From contig NZ_JACCKX010000001.1 in NCBI RefSeq assembly GCF_013423955.1, positions 2,232,001 through 2,296,000 on the forward strand: a DNA stretch of 64,000 bases, in the 5' to 3' direction. Position numbers and translations under genes: made by a program. Below, piece by piece: positions 52,864 to 63,612 of the stretch. The notes beneath the pieces were generated by a model. That model worked only from the letters and a program-made list of their open reading frames with translations, was not told the DNA's origin and ran no database searches. Positions within the stretch are counted from its first letter, which is position 1. Every line of letters starts with the position of its first letter. The stretch comes from Ottowia beijingensis (GTDB taxonomy: Bacteria; Pseudomonadota; Gammaproteobacteria; Burkholderiales; Burkholderiaceae_C).

Positions 52864-53163
52864 ATGGCTTTGACATCTGACGATATCGGGCGCATCGCGC
52901 ATCTGGCGCGGCTCGAACTGAGTGCCGACGAAAGTGAGCGAATGCTCACCCGGCTGAACGACTTCTTCGGCATCGTCGAAGCCATGTGCGCGGTGGACAC
53001 GCAGGGCGTCGAGCCGCTCACGCAGCCCATCGCCGCCATCCAGGACGTGCAGCTGCGCCTGCGCGAAGACGTGGCCAGCGAGCCCGACCAGCGCGAAGCC
53101 AACCAGCGCAGCGCCCCGGCGGTCGAGGACGGCCTGTACCTGGTGCCGAAAGTGATCGAATAA
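52864..53163 (+). CDS. gatC: Asp-tRNA(Asn)/Glu-tRNA(Gln) amidotransferase subunit C
   Basis: Small stabilising subunit, 99 residues. [20 protein letters not shown] and [16 protein letters not shown] are the family helices; [20 protein letters not shown] is the extended strand contacting GatA. The ATG at 52864 is chosen on homology. GGATAAT near 52785 may be the -10 element of the operon. Confidence 0.95.
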   Translation: MALTSDDIGRIAHLARLELSADESERMLTRLNDFFGIVEAMCAVDTQGVEPLTQPIAAIQDVQLRLREDVASEPDQREANQRSAPAVEDGLYLVPKVIE

Positions 53164-53165
53164 GT

Positions 53166-54629
53166 ATGAGCGCCCTGCATGACCTGACGGTGGCCCAGAT
53201 GGCCGCCAAGCTGAAGTCGCGTGAGTTGTCCGCCGTCGAGGCGGCGCAGCACTTCCTGGCGCGCGCCAAGGCGCACACCCCACTCGGCGCCTACCTGGCG
53301 ATGAACGACGACGCCACCCTGGCGCAGGCGCGCGCGGTCGATGCGCGGATCGCCGCCGGTGACGCGCCGCCGCTGGCCGGCGTGCCGGTGGCGCACAAGG
53401 ACGTGTTCGTCACCACCGATTTCCCGACTACCGCCGGCTCGAAGATGCTGGCCGGCTACCGCTCGCCTTTCGAGAGCACGGTCACGCGCAAACTGGCCGA
53501 GTCCGGCATGGTGTGCCTGGGCAAGCTCAACTGCGACGAGTTCGCCATGGGTTCGGCCAACGAGACCTCGGCCTATGGCCAGGCGCACAACCCGTGGGAC
53601 ACCAGCCGCACGCCGGGCGGCTCGTCGGGCGGCAGCGCGGCCGCCGTGGCCGCGCGCCTGGCGCCCGCCGCCACCGGCACCGACACCGGCGGCTCGATCC
53701 GCCAGCCGTCCGCGTTCTGCAACCTCACCGGCATCAAGCCGACCTACGGCCGCGCCTCGCGCTACGGGATGATTGCCTACGCCTCCAGCCTGGACCAGGC
53801 CGGCCCGATGGCACGCACGGCCGAGGACTGCGCGCTGCTGCTGTCCGCCATGTGCGGCCCTGATCCGGACCGCGACTCCACCTCGCTCGACGTGCCGGCC
53901 GAAGACTTCACGCGCGCGCTGAACGAGCGCCTGGACGGCCTGCGCATCGGCGTGCCCAAGGAGTTCTTCACAGGCGGTCTGGCCGACGACGTGCGCACTG
54001 CCGTGGATGGCGCGCTGGCCGAACTGCAGAAGCTGGGCGCCCAACTGGTCGATATTTCATTACCGCGCACGCAGCTCTCGATCCCGGTCTACTACATCAT
54101 CAGCCCGGCCGAGGCCAGCTCCAACCTGTCGCGTTTCGACGGCGTGCGCTACGGTCACCGCGCCAGCCACTACACCGACCTGATCGACATGTACTGCAAG
54201 ACCCGCGCCGAAGGCTTCGGCGACGAGGTCAAGCGCCGCATCATCACCGGCACCTACGTGCTGAGCCACGGCTACTACGACGCCTACTACCTGCAGGCGC
54301 AGAAGATCCGCCGCATGATCGCCGACGATCTGCAGCGCGCCTTCCAGCAGTGCGACGTCATCGCCGGCCCGGTGGCGCCCACGGTGGCGCGCGGCATCGG
54401 CGCCTGCTGCGACGACCCCTTGGCCGACTACCTGGCCGACATCTACACACTGTCCGCGTCACTCGCCGGCCTGCCGGCCATGAGCGTGCCGGCCGGCTTC
54501 GGCGCCGGCGGCATGCCCGTGGGCCTGCAACTCATCGGCAACTACCTGCAGGAGTCCAGGCTGCTGAACGTGGCGCACCGACTGCAGCAGGCGACGGACT
54601 GGCACACGAAGAAGCCCCAGGGCATTTGA
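53166..54629 (+). CDS. gatA: Asp-tRNA(Asn)/Glu-tRNA(Gln) amidotransferase subunit A
   Basis: Glutaminase/amidase subunit that supplies ammonia; 487 residues, no break. Amidase signature catalytic residues: lysine in [15 protein letters not shown] near residue 78, serine in [16 protein letters not shown], and the nucleophile serine in [20 protein letters not shown]. The ATG at 53166 is two bases past the gatC stop. Together with gatC and gatB it makes Gln-tRNA(Gln) and/or Asn-tRNA(Asn) from the misacylated forms. Confidence 0.97.
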   Translation: MSALHDLTVAQMAAKLKSRELSAVEAAQHFLARAKAHTPLGAYLAMNDDATLAQARAVDARIAAGDAPPLAGVPVAHKDVFVTTDFPTTAGSKMLAGYRSPFESTVTRKLAESGMVCLGKLNCDEFAMGSANETSAYGQAHNPWDTSRTPGGSSGGSAAAVAARLAPAATGTDTGGSIRQPSAFCNLTGIKPTYGRASRYGMIAYASSLDQAGPMARTAEDCALLLSAMCGPDPDRDSTSLDVPAEDFTRALNERLDGLRIGVPKEFFTGGLADDVRTAVDGALAELQKLGAQLVDISLPRTQLSIPVYYIISPAEASSNLSRFDGVRYGHRASHYTDLIDMYCKTRAEGFGDEVKRRIITGTYVLSHGYYDAYYLQAQKIRRMIADDLQRAFQQCDVIAGPVAPTVARGIGACCDDPLADYLADIYTLSASLAGLPAMSVPAGFGAGGMPVGLQLIGNYLQESRLLNVAHRLQQATDWHTKKPQGI

Positions 54630-54646
54630 AGAGGGGCGTGATCGAC

Positions 54647-56104
54647 ATGAGCAAACTTATCCAGGGCTACGAAGTCGTGATCGGCTTCGAGACGCACGCC
54701 CAGCTGCAAACGCAAAGCAAGATCTTCAGCCGTGCCGCCACCGCCTTCGGTGCGGCACCCAACACGCAGGCCAGCGCGGTCGATCTGGCGCTGCCCGGCG
54801 CGCTGCCGGTGATGAACCGCGAAGCGGTGCAGTGTGCTATCAAATTGGGATTGGCCCTCGGCTCCCACATTGCGCCGCGCAGCATTTTTGCCCGCAAGAA
54901 CTACTTCTACCCCGATCTGCCCAAGGGCTACCAGATCAGCCAGTTCGAGATTCCGGTGGTGCAGGGCGGCGAGGTGTCGTTCTTCGTGGAAGAAGACAAG
55001 CAGACGGTGCGCAAAGTCGTCAGGCTCGTGCGAGCCCACCTCGAAGAAGACGCCGGCAAGTCGCTGCACGAGGACTACCACGGCATGAGCGGCATCGACC
55101 TGAACCGCGCCGGCACGCCCCTGCTCGAGATCGTGACCGAACCCGACATGCGCAGCAGCGAAGAAGCGGTGGCGTATGCGAAGGAGCTGCACAAGATCGT
55201 CACCTGGATCGGCGTGTGCGACGGCAACATGCAGGAGGGCAGCTTCCGCTGCGACGCCAACGTCAGCGTGCGCAAGCCGGGCCAGCCGCTGGGCACGCGG
55301 CGCGAGATCAAGAACCTGAACAGCTTCCGGTTCATGCAGCAGGCCATCGACTACGAGATCCGCTGGCAGATCGAGCAGCTGGAAGACGGCCACAAGATCC
55401 AGCAGGCCACCGTGCTGTTCGACCCCGACACGGGCGAGACGCGCGCCATGCGCAGCAAGGAAGACAGCGCCGACTACCGCTACTTCCCTGATCCCGATTT
55501 GCCGCCGCTCTGCATTTCAGAGCAATGGATCGAGAACACGCGGGCGCAGATGCCCGAATTGCCGCGCAGGATGGCCGAGCGCTTCGTGGCCGACTACGGC
55601 CTGCCCGAGTACGACGCCACCACGCTGACGCAGACGCCGGCGATGGGTGCTTACTTTGAAGCCGCCGCCAACGCCAGCGGCCAGCCCAAGCTGGCCAGCA
55701 ACTGGGTGATGGGCGAAATCTCCAAGCGGCTGAACGCCGAGGAGATCGGCATCGAGGCCGCCAAGGTGTCGACGGCGCAACTGGCCGCGCTGATCGGCCG
55801 CATCCAGGACGGCACCATCAGCAACGCCGCCGCGCGCCAGGTGTTCGAGGCGCTGTGGAATGGCGAGGCGAGCGAGGTCGACGCCGTCATCGAGGCCAAG
55901 GGCCTCAAGCAGATGAATGACACCGGCGCGCTGGAAAAGATCGTCGACGAGGTCATCGCCGCCAACCCGGACAACGTGGCGCAGTTCAAGGCCGGCAAGG
56001 ACAAGGCCTTCAATGCGCTGGTCGGCCAGGTCATGAAGGCCAGCAAGGGCAAGGCCAACCCGGCGCAGGTGAATGAGCTGCTGCGCAGCAAGCTGGGCGG
56101 CTGA
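54647..56104 (+). CDS. gatB: Asp-tRNA(Asn)/Glu-tRNA(Gln) amidotransferase subunit B
   Basis: tRNA-binding kinase/transamidase subunit; 485 residues, no break. [20 protein letters not shown] at the start, [20 protein letters not shown], the [20 protein letters not shown] and [20 protein letters not shown] motifs are standard, and the YqeY-like C-terminal helices end [12 protein letters not shown]. The ATG at 54647 follows GAGGGGCGTGATCGAC. A short internal match to family A blocks at about 54836 is probably chance. Confidence 0.97.
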   Translation: MSKLIQGYEVVIGFETHAQLQTQSKIFSRAATAFGAAPNTQASAVDLALPGALPVMNREAVQCAIKLGLALGSHIAPRSIFARKNYFYPDLPKGYQISQFEIPVVQGGEVSFFVEEDKQTVRKVVRLVRAHLEEDAGKSLHEDYHGMSGIDLNRAGTPLLEIVTEPDMRSSEEAVAYAKELHKIVTWIGVCDGNMQEGSFRCDANVSVRKPGQPLGTRREIKNLNSFRFMQQAIDYEIRWQIEQLEDGHKIQQATVLFDPDTGETRAMRSKEDSADYRYFPDPDLPPLCISEQWIENTRAQMPELPRRMAERFVADYGLPEYDATTLTQTPAMGAYFEAAANASGQPKLASNWVMGEISKRLNAEEIGIEAAKVSTAQLAALIGRIQDGTISNAAARQVFEALWNGEASEVDAVIEAKGLKQMNDTGALEKIVDEVIAANPDNVAQFKAGKDKAFNALVGQVMKASKGKANPAQVNELLRSKLGG

Positions 56105-56106
56105 GT

Positions 56107-56171
56107 TTGCTGCAATAAATATAGCTATCAGCGCCCGGTGGGCGGGCGCTGGAGGCTGATTTGGCTTGAAA
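56107..56171 (+). repeat. Family A repeat in convergent gap
   Basis: GCTGCAATAAATATAGCTAT, CAGCGCCCGGTGGGCGGGCG, CTGGAGGCTGATTTGGCTTG. It fills the space between the gatB stop and the stop of the DUF4124 gene. Confidence 0.75.
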
Positions 56172-56867
56172 TCAGCGCTTGGCGCTGCCGGCCGCATGGT
56201 CGGCCCGGGCTTGCCACAGCTGCTGCAGGCGCGCGGCTTCCTCGTCGAAGCGCGCGTTGATGCGGTTGCGCTCGTCCTGCTGGCCGGCGATGGCGCGGCG
56301 CTGCGCCTCCACGGCCTGGGCGTTGTCCTCGATGCCGCGGCGCACCTTGGCGGGCGCCTTCGACGGGTCCTTCCTGTAGAACTCCATCTCATCGTCCAGC
56401 GCCTTGCGTTCCTTGGCCAGCTCGGCAAGGCGCGCCTCGGCGGCGTCGACCACGATCTGCGTCTGCGACAAAGCTTCCGCACGCCCCGCGTCGTGGGCGG
56501 CCTTGTCGGGGTAGCGGGTGATCAGCGCCTGATCACGCCGGATGATGTTCTGCGCGCGCTGGCGCTCGATGGCAAGCTCGCGCTCGCGGGCTTCGCGCGC
56601 CTCGCGCTCGGCGGCGGTCAGCGTCGGCGGGATGACGCGGCGCGTGGTACCGCTGCTGTTCAGCTCGCGCTGCTCGCGGTCGATGCAGGACAGGATGGGA
56701 CGGTCCGACGTCAGCCGGCGGCCGTGCGCGTCGATGCAGGTATAGATGCCGCCCGCGGCACCCTGCTTGCCGGCCTGCGCCCACGCCGGCGCCCCACCCA
56801 GCACAGCGGCCGCCAGGCCGATGGCCGGCAGCGCATTCACCACGAATCGACGAGCGGAAAAGATCAT
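56172..56867 (-). CDS. DUF4124-domain exported protein
   Basis: Periplasmic protein, about 231 residues from the ATG at 56867, signal peptide FVVNALPAIGLAAAVLGGAP ending AWA-QA. The DUF4124 part is GGIYTCIDAHGRRLTSDRPI followed by LSCIDREQREL, with a Cys pair that may form a disulfide. A long charged coiled coil follows (AAEREAREARERELAIERQR; EARLAELAKERKALDDEMEF). Role unknown. It starts six bases after the pyrE stop and is probably co-transcribed with pyrE. Confidence 0.85.
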   Translation of the reverse strand: MIFSARRFVVNALPAIGLAAAVLGGAPAWAQAGKQGAAGGIYTCIDAHGRRLTSDRPILSCIDREQRELNSSGTTRRVIPPTLTAAEREAREARERELAIERQRAQNIIRRDQALITRYPDKAAHDAGRAEALSQTQIVVDAAEARLAELAKERKALDDEMEFYRKDPSKAPAKVRRGIEDNAQAVEAQRRAIAGQQDERNRINARFDEEAARLQQLWQARADHAAGSAKR

Positions 56868-56872
56868 TGCCT

Positions 56873-57559
56873 TCAATCAACGCCGTACCGGGCCCGGTAG
56901 GCCGACACGGCTTCAAAATGAGTACAAAAATTGTCAGTCTTGGACAGGTGCTGCAATAACTGGGCCAGGTTGGCGATGGCGCACACCTGCAAACCCAGCG
57001 TATCGCGGACATATTGCACGGCCGACCAGGAAACATCTTCGCCGTTCTCGGTTGCTTTCTCCTGACGATCCAGCGCGATCGCCACCGCGTGCGGCGTGGC
57101 GCCGGCGGCCTGGATCAGCGCGATCGACTCGCGCACCGCGGTGCCGGCCGAGATCACGTCGTCCACGATCAGCACGCGGCCTTTCAGCGGCGCGCCCACC
57201 AGCGTGCCGCCTTCGCCGTGGTCCTTGGCCTCCTTGCGGTTGTAGGCAAAGGGCTTGTTCACGCCCAGGCGCGCCAGTTCCACCGCCACCGCCGCGCCCA
57301 GCGGAATGCCCTTGTAGGCCGGGCCGAAGAGTACGTCGAACTCGATGCCCGAGGCCAGCAGGGCGCGGGCATAGAATTGCGCCAGCCGGCCCAGCTTGGC
57401 CCCGTCGTCGAACAGGCCGGCGTTGAAGAAATAGGGGCTCATGCGCCCCGCCTTGGTCTTGAATTCGCCGAAGCGCAGCACGCCGCTTTCGATGGCGAAT
57501 TGCACGAAATCCTGCGCCAGCTGGTCGCGCTCGCCGCTGGCCGCCTGTGGTCCGTTCAT
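56873..57559 (-). CDS. pyrE: Orotate phosphoribosyltransferase
   Basis: Makes orotidine monophosphate in pyrimidine synthesis. 228 residues from the ATG at 57559, no break. [20 protein letters not shown] is the substrate region, [20 protein letters not shown] follows, and the PRPP-binding motif is [20 protein letters not shown]. The start is 13 bases from the divergent exonuclease start, so promoters overlap the coding starts. Confidence 0.96.
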   Translation of the reverse strand: MNGPQAASGERDQLAQDFVQFAIESGVLRFGEFKTKAGRMSPYFFNAGLFDDGAKLGRLAQFYARALLASGIEFDVLFGPAYKGIPLGAAVAVELARLGVNKPFAYNRKEAKDHGEGGTLVGAPLKGRVLIVDDVISAGTAVRESIALIQAAGATPHAVAIALDRQEKATENGEDVSWSAVQYVRDTLGLQVCAIANLAQLLQHLSKTDNFCTHFEAVSAYRARYGVD

Positions 57560-57572
57560 TGGAGATACCCCT

Positions 57573-58370
57573 TTGTTCAAGCTCACCAGCCTCAACCTCA
57601 ATGGCATCCGCTCTGCCGCCACCAAGGGCGTGGAAGCCTGGCTGGAGCAACACGCGCCGGATTGTATTTGCGTGCAGGAGATCAAGGCCCAGATGCCTGA
57701 CATCGAAGGCCGCTTCGAGATCCTGGCCGGCATGCGCGGCCACTTTCACCTGGCCACGGCCAAGAAGGGCTATTCGGGCGTGGGCATCTACACGCGGCAT
57801 GAGCCCAGCGAGGTGATCGCCGGCTACGGCTCGCCCGAGTTCGACGAGGAGGGCCGCTACCTGGAGACGCGGTTTGACACGCCCTCGCGCAAGTTCTCCG
57901 TCATCAGCTGCTACTTTCCCAGCGGCTCGTCCGGCCCCGAGCGGCAGGAGGCCAAGTACCGCTTCCTGGCCGAGTTCTACCCCGTGCTGCACCGCCTGAA
58001 GGCCGAGCGCGAGTTCGTGCTGTGCGGCGACGTGAACGTGGCGCACCAGGAAATCGACCTGAAGAACTGGAAGAGCAACCAGAAGAACAGCGGCTTTCTG
58101 CCCGAAGAGCGCGCCTGGGTCACCAAGGTCATCGACGAACTGAACCTGGTCGACGTGTACCGCCGCCTGCACCCAGAGGCGACGGGTGAGTCGTACACGT
58201 GGTGGAGCAACCGCGGCCAGGCCTACGCCAAGAACGTGGGCTGGCGGCTGGACTACCACCTGGCCACCCCCGCCATCGCCGAGGCCGCGCGCACGGCGGC
58301 GATCTACAAGGACCAGAAGTTCAGCGACCACGCGCCGATCACCATCGACTACGCCATGCGGGTCGTCTGA
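57573..58370 (+). CDS. xthA: Exodeoxyribonuclease III
   Basis: AP endonuclease/3' exonuclease in base-excision repair; 265 residues. It starts with TTG at 57573, ten bases after GGAG; no ATG fits. Metal and catalytic residues: [24 protein letters not shown] (metal-binding Glu), [18 protein letters not shown], and the C-terminal [12 protein letters not shown]. Divergent from pyrE. No break. Confidence 0.95.
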   Translation: MFKLTSLNLNGIRSAATKGVEAWLEQHAPDCICVQEIKAQMPDIEGRFEILAGMRGHFHLATAKKGYSGVGIYTRHEPSEVIAGYGSPEFDEEGRYLETRFDTPSRKFSVISCYFPSGSSGPERQEAKYRFLAEFYPVLHRLKAEREFVLCGDVNVAHQEIDLKNWKSNQKNSGFLPEERAWVTKVIDELNLVDVYRRLHPEATGESYTWWSNRGQAYAKNVGWRLDYHLATPAIAEAARTAAIYKDQKFSDHAPITIDYAMRVV

Positions 58371-58410
58371 AGGCTGTTTTGCGGCGCACGGTGGCGTGCC
58401 CTGACCTGCT

Positions 58411-58486
58411 GTGGAGCGGGCTGGCCCGCGATGCCAGCGCATCCGTCGCCGCAAGTGCCGCATCGCGGGCAAGCACGCATCCACAA
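58411..58486. repeat. Family B REP-like hairpin, diverged
   Basis: TGTGGAGCGGGCTGGCCCGC and, inverted, GCATCGCGGGCAAGCACGC with ATCCACA. A degraded member of the 1027/35312 group without its outer flank. Confidence 0.65.
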
Positions 58487-58635
58487 GCGTGGCCCATCCG
58501 GCCGCTATGCACCGCGTTCAAACACATCGGCCGACGTGGGCGGCAACGCCTGTCCTACAGCCTCGGGCCGGCGCGTGCCCTAACCTGATTCCAGCATCTC
58601 GTTGGCAGATGCACAGACTTCAAAGGATTCAGACC

Positions 58636-59112
58636 ATGACGAACGACGCAAACCGAGATCCCCTGACCGGCGCACCGGGCGCCCACCCCGTGGGTACCGG
58701 CGTGGGCGCTGCCGCGGGCGGCGCCACCGGCGCGGCCATCGGCAGCGTGGTGGGCCCGCTGGGCACGGCGCTGGGGGCCGTGATCGGCGCGGTGGCCGGC
58801 GGCCTGGCCGGCAAGGCCACGGCCGAAGCCATCGATCCTACGGTGGAAGACGCCTACTGGCGCGACCGCTACGTGAGCGAGCCCTACTACCGCGACGGCT
58901 ACACCTACGACGACTACGCGCCGGCCTACGGCGTGGGCATGGGCAGCACGCTGGCCGAGAAGTACCGCGGCCGCCCGTTCGACGAGTACGAGGCCGACCT
59001 GGCGCGCGACTGGGATATCTACCGCGGTGAATCGCGCCTGACCTGGCCCGAGGCCAGCCCGGCGGCCCGCGCCGCGTGGGAGCGCGCCCAGCGCGATCGC
59101 GGCGCGGTCTGA
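58636..59112 (+). CDS. Glycine-zipper hypothetical protein
   Basis: 158 residues from the ATG at 58636. The N-terminal half has repeated small-residue helices (GVGAAAGGATGAAIGSVVGP, LGTALGAVIGAVAGGLAGKA), the glycine-zipper pattern that packs in or on membranes. The C-terminal half is acidic and tyrosine-rich (YVSEPYYRDGYTYDDYAPAY) and ends in a conserved-looking DWDIYRGESRLTWPEASPAA. Related proteins are common in Burkholderiales and sometimes stress induced; function unknown. It stands alone between repeats. Confidence 0.75.
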   Translation: MTNDANRDPLTGAPGAHPVGTGVGAAAGGATGAAIGSVVGPLGTALGAVIGAVAGGLAGKATAEAIDPTVEDAYWRDRYVSEPYYRDGYTYDDYAPAYGVGMGSTLAEKYRGRPFDEYEADLARDWDIYRGESRLTWPEASPAARAAWERAQRDRGAV

Positions 59113-59174
59113 GGGCGGCCCGTTCGCGGGCATGGCGCAGCGTGCGCCATGTCGTTGATTGTGGGAGTATATGT

Positions 59175-59222
59175 CTCCGGCGCTTGATTGACGGGCGCTG
59201 CAGGCTATCTATATGGGGAGTA
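59175..59222 (+). repeat. Partial family A repeat
   Basis: CCGGCGCTTGATTGACGGGC and GCTGCAGGCTATCTATAT are family A blocks lacking the first AT-rich part. Confidence 0.45.
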
Positions 59223-59398
59223 TATGGTGGCTCTGCCTACGTGCGCCAAGGCGCACGCTGCCATCGCGTGCCATGCCAGCGCCTGCGCATCGGCGTCCAA
59301 GGCCGGTCCGTTGCGCCGCGCGCCCGGCAGGGCGAGCGGCAGGGCGCCTGCAGCTTGCGCACAATAGGCGCAGATTGTCAGCTTCCGTTTTCGACCTC

Positions 59399-60046
59399 GT
59401 GACCACTACCTTCCGCTACCACACCATCCCCGTCACCCCGTTCGCGCAGAACTGCTCCATCGTCTGGTGCGATGCCACGAAGCAGGCCGCCGTCATCGAC
59501 CCCGGTGGCGACTTGCCGCGCATCGAGGCGGCGGTGCAACAGCTGGGCGTCGACCTGAAGCAGATCTGGCTCACCCACGCCCACATCGACCACGCCGGTG
59601 GCACGGCCGAGCTGAGCGCGCGGCTGAGCCTGCCCATCATCGGCCCGCACCCGGGCGACCAGTTCTGGATCGACGGCATCGCCGAACAGGGCCGCATGTT
59701 CGGCTTTCCGCAGGTGGCCGGCTTCACGCCCACGCGCTGGCTGCAGGATGGCGACACGGTGCAGGTGGGCGATTGCGTGCTGGCCGTGCGCCACTGCCCC
59801 GGTCACACGCCGGGCCACGTGGTGTTTCATTCGCCCGAGGCGCAGCGCGCCTTCGTGGGCGACGTGCTGTTCGCCGGCAGCATCGGCCGCACCGACTTTC
59901 CGGGCGGCAACCACGCGCAGCTCATCGCCAGCATCCGCGAACGCCTGTGGCCCATGGGCGACGACACGGTGTTCATCCCCGGCCATGGCCCTGAAAGCAC
60001 CTTCGGCGAAGAGCGCCGGCACAACCCGTTCGTGCGCGGCGGCTGA
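59399..60046 (+). CDS. MBL-fold hydrolase (glyoxalase II-like)
   Basis: Metallo-beta-lactamase fold enzyme, 215 residues, cytoplasmic. GTG start at 59399 gives VTTTFRYHTIPVTPFAQNCS. Metal ligands: WLTHAHIDHAGGTAELS (HxHxDH), CPGHTPGHVVFHSPE, GDVLFAGSIGRTDFPGGNHA and the last His in FIPGHGPESTFGEERRHNPF. The small size and the SIGRTDFPGG motif match the YcbL-type subgroup often annotated as hydroxyacylglutathione hydrolase. No partner is nearby. Confidence 0.9.
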   Translation: MTTTFRYHTIPVTPFAQNCSIVWCDATKQAAVIDPGGDLPRIEAAVQQLGVDLKQIWLTHAHIDHAGGTAELSARLSLPIIGPHPGDQFWIDGIAEQGRMFGFPQVAGFTPTRWLQDGDTVQVGDCVLAVRHCPGHTPGHVVFHSPEAQRAFVGDVLFAGSIGRTDFPGGNHAQLIASIRERLWPMGDDTVFIPGHGPESTFGEERRHNPFVRGG

Positions 60047-60207
60047 CGTGTCGCGCCGACGCTGCAAGGCAAGGGCGTATCGCACGATCCCCGGCGCGGC
60101 AAGCAAAAGGTGAATAGATCACAAACCAGGTGTTAGCCAGTTACTGGCCCTGGCGGCAGCGCGTTCCTAGACTGGCCCTCACGCAAAGCAACGACATGGA
60201 GGAACAC

Positions 60208-60905
60208 ATGGAAGCTGTCGCCACCATCAGGAGGAGACCCACCAACCCGTCACGACCGAAAAGGCCGACGACCTGCCGCCCGGCTTCTTGCTGCGGCTGC
60301 TGGACGAGATCGACTACGGGCTGGTGCTGGTCGATGAGCAAGGCAAGATCCAGCACGCCAACCACCTGGCGCGGCATGAGCTGGCGCGCGGCCGGCTGCT
60401 CGACGGCGCCATCGGCGAGACCATCACCGGCCGCACCGCCACCCTCGGCCAGCAACTGATGTCGGCCGTGCACGGTGCGCTGCAGGGGCGCCGGCGCCTG
60501 CTGTACCTCACGCACGGCGAGCACACGCTGCCCGTGGCCGTGATCCCGCTGTCGCACGCGGTGGAAGAATCCTGCGGCAGCGTGCTGCTGGTCATGGCGC
60601 GCCAGCGCGTGGGCGACAACCTGGCGCTGCAGATGTTCGCCCGCGAGCACAGCCTGACACCCACCGAGGAATCGGTGCTGCGCGCGCTGTGCGATGGCCG
60701 CGACGTGGACGAGATTGCCGTGCAGCACGGCGTGGCCGAATCCACCGTGCGCACGCAGGTGCGTTCGCTGCGCGACAAGACCGGCGCCAACGGCATCCGC
60801 CAGCTGGTGCAGCGCGTGCTGGCCTTGCCGCCCGTGGTGCCCGCGCTGCGCAGCGAAGGGTGCGCGCCGCGGCGGTCAGCCGCCGCGGGGTTCCAGTTCG
60901 TATGA
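60208..60905 (+). CDS. LuxR-type regulator with N-terminal PAS-like domain (one frameshift)
   Basis: About 233 residues. The ATG at 60208 lies nine bases after GGAGG. The N-terminal part after one repaired C near 60222 is HQEETHQPVTTEKADDLPPG, then LLRLLDEIDYGLVLVDEQGK and IQHANHLARHELARGRLLDG, PAS-like. The C-terminal LuxR helix-turn-helix is SLTPTEESVLRALCDGRDVD and EIAVQHGVAESTVRTQVRSL. The Crp-type regulator starts six bases after its stop, so they are probably co-transcribed. Signal and targets unknown. Confidence 0.85.
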
Positions 60906-60911
60906 TGGGGC

Positions 60912-61583
60912 ATGCCCCCGCGCCTGACGGTCTTCGCTCACCCCCACAGCCTGCCAGCGGCAGACAGCGCCTCGGCCCACGTCGAGGCGCTGGCGCATCG
61001 GGGCGCCGAACGCCATTACCGGCGCGGCACGCTCATCATCCAGGAAGGCGACCGTGGCGACACGCTGTACATCGTGCGCTCGGGCCGCCTGCGCGCCTTC
61101 GTGGCCGACGCCAGCGGCAAGGAACTGACCCTGGGCCTGTACGGCCCCGGCGAATACGTGGGCGAAATGTCGCTCGACGGCGGCCCGCGCTCGGCCAGCG
61201 TCGAGGCGGCCGAGGCCACCGTGTGCGCCGTCATCACGCGCGACGACCTGCTGGCCTACATCGCCGACCACCCCGACTTCGCGCTGGAGTTGATGTCGCG
61301 CCTGATCCGCCGCGCCCGCCTGGCCACCGAGAACGCGCGCAGCGTGGCGCTGATCGACGTGTACGGCCGCCTCACCAGCCTGCTGCACCGCCTGGCCGAG
61401 CCGCCCGACGCAGAGGGCCACCGCCTGCTGCGCGAGCGTTTGACGCACCAGCAGATCGCCAGCCACCTGGCCTGCTCGCGCGAGATGGTCAGCCGCCTGC
61501 TGAAGGACCTGGAGATCGGCGGCTACGTGGCGCTGCGCGAGCGGCGGCTGGTGCTGCTGAAGGCGCTGCCGGCGCGGTGGTAG
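60912..61583 (+). CDS. Crp/Fnr-family transcriptional regulator
   Basis: 223 residues. Effector domain: HYRRGTLIIQEGDRGDTLYI, VRSGRLRAFVADASGKELTL and GLYGPGEYVGEMSLDGGPRS. The C-terminal winged helix is LTHQQIASHLACSREMVSRL with LKDLEIGGYVALRERRLVLL. There are no N-terminal cysteines of Fnr type, so it is not an iron-sulfur oxygen sensor; the GEMSLDGGPRSASV pattern resembles a cyclic nucleotide pocket. Its end may overlap the 3' end of the convergent subtilase gene. Confidence 0.9.
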   Translation: MPPRLTVFAHPHSLPAADSASAHVEALAHRGAERHYRRGTLIIQEGDRGDTLYIVRSGRLRAFVADASGKELTLGLYGPGEYVGEMSLDGGPRSASVEAAEATVCAVITRDDLLAYIADHPDFALELMSRLIRRARLATENARSVALIDVYGRLTSLLHRLAEPPDAEGHRLLRERLTHQQIASHLACSREMVSRLLKDLEIGGYVALRERRLVLLKALPARW

Positions 61584-63612
61584 CCGGTGGTGGGGCGGCC
61601 GGGGCTGCGGCGTGGGCTGACAGCCGATTGAACAAGCGCCGCGCGACCTGCGGCGCGGCGGCGCTGGTGCCGCGCAGCCGCACGGTGCTGGCGCTGCGCG
61701 TGCCGGCAGCGCTCCAGCCTTCCACCGCGGCGCATTCGTCACTGTACGCCTGCTCATCTGGAATGCTGCTGACGCCGGGCCGCGCGCGCGCGCGGCGTCC
61801 GGGTCGGGCCAGCGCGGGCTGTAGCGCGCCCAACTGCCGTCGCGCGCACGTATGCCGCCAACAGACACGGTGCGGCCGCCGGTGGCGATGTCGCTGAAAT
61901 TGCCACTGCGCCGGATCGGACTTGGGTTGGCCGGATCGTCGACGAACGCCCACGGGTTGCCGCTGGTGTCGTAACTCTCGTCCTCGAAGCGTGACTGGCG
62001 CGCACCAGTGCGCGTGCCGATGGTGATGTCGTCGCGCTCCACATAGGCGTCGATCGTGACCGCACCGCCACCCTGCTGCGTGAGGGTGATCTCCCACACC
62101 CCGCTGGGCGCCGTCGCGACGGCGGGCTCGAAAGCGGTGGTGGGCTGCAGTGCCAGCAGCGCGCAGGTGCCGTTGGCGCCGCTGGCAGAGCGGCGCGGAT
62201 AGATCATGGCGCAGCGCAGCAGCTTGTCCTGCAGCCACGCGCCAGATTGGCCTGGCACGAATGGCGGCAGTGGAGGGTGGCCGGGTGGCGTGAGTTGAAG
62301 CTGCACCGCAGAGGCGCCCTCGGGAAGCCAGAGCTCAAGAAAGCTTGGTGTCGTGTCATCCGGTGGCACCAGCCAGCGCAGGCTGTGGCTTTCCCCGCCT
62401 GCAATGTCAGGTTGGCGTGCGTGCGCGACTGGTAGCTGTTGCCGGCAGCCAGCACGATCTGCAGCCGGCCGGCGCAGCGCTGCACCAGGTCGTCCATGGC
62501 CGCTTCCAGCAGCGAACTGCCATCGTGTGGTCCCGCCAGCGCGCCAAAGCTGATGTTGACCACGACCTCGGCGCTTGGCTGACAGCGCGCCAGGATGTAC
62601 ATCAGCGCGTCCAGCACGTGCACGTTCATCGACCCGCCCGACGTGTCCTGCACGGTGCGGTAGTCGAGCTGCACCGCGACGATGGGTGCCTGGCTGGCCG
62701 GGTCCTGCAGGCGGTGCCAGTTGGGCGGCGCGTCAAGGTCGGACGGTGGGTTGGACAGGCGGGCGAGCACGTCCCAGGGGCCGGCCGCCAGGTCCATGAC
62801 ATGTGTGCCGTGGCTGATTGCCGTGTCGAGGGCGTGATACGGCACGCGCCCCGCCGGCCACGGCTTGCCCAGCCTGGACAGGCCCAGTGCCGTGTAGACG
62901 GCATCCTCATCCACCGCACCGCTGGCATCGCGCACGGCATTCATGGCGTTGTCGATCTGCGCCGCGCCGAGCTCGCGCCCGTAGCCGAGCGCCTTGGGCC
63001 GTACGCCCCGGCCCAAGCCATCCTGGCGCCAGAAATAGGCCACGCGGCTGCACTCTGCCGCATCGAGAAAATGCGCATGCGCGAGCGCCAGGCCGTCGTC
63101 AATCAGGCCGAATACCCGGTTGGCTGCCACCGGGGCGGCGCCTCGCCAGCGCCAAGTCGACGGCCAGGTGCGAGGACGGCCATGGTTTCGTAGTTGACCG
63201 CATCACGCACCGGCAAGCCCAGCTCGACACGCCGAACCAGACCATGCAGGCGCCCGCGCGGGCCCAATTGCCGGAAGAACTCGCGCCGCACGCGTGCGCT
63301 GCAGAAGCGCACCGAAGCCGGCACCGCCGTACCGGCCGAGAACGGCCCGCCATGGTAGACGCGCGGTATGCGCAGCCAGGCGGCAGCGCCCGGCACCGCC
63401 AGCAGGTCCGCCACACCACGGCCTTCTTCCAACTCCAGCGCCACGGGCAACCAAAGGTGCTGGATGGGGCCACGCTCGTCCACACGGCGCCCGTAGCTCT
63501 CGAAGCCTGTCGCTTCGGCCCAGGCCAGGTAGGGGTCGGCCCCGTCGATGGCGCCGTCCCGTGCCCAGTCGATGCCGGTGAACGTGCCCCTGGGCAGCGG
63601 CGTCCAGTTCAT
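61489..63612 (-). CDS. Subtilase (S8) serine protease without signal peptide (three frameshifts, end uncertain)
   Basis: Serine protease of roughly 680-700 residues. The ATG at 63612 overlaps the stop of the upstream gene (ATGA). MNWTPLPRGTFTGIDWARDG opens a 150-residue N-terminal domain with no signal peptide. The catalytic triad is complete: Asp in NRVFGLIDDGLALAHAHF, His in AISHGTHVMDLAAGPWD, Ser in RLRGTSAAAPQVARRLF; the oxyanion Asn is in IVLAAGNSYQSRTHAN. A beta-rich insert (LELWLPEGASAVQLQLTPPG; SGVWEITLTQQGGGAVTIDA) lies between. Breaks near 63137 (C run), 62394 (G run) and 61790 (GCGC run) are each repaired by one base. The Ala/Pro-rich tail has no clear stop before 61523 or 61489, inside the convergent Crp gene. 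Confidence 0.82.

Noticed and set aside
54835..54885. A family A-like block (GCTATCAAATTGGG) inside gatB
   Set aside because: Only a short match, and the translated residues ([17 protein letters not shown]) are normal GatB sequence.
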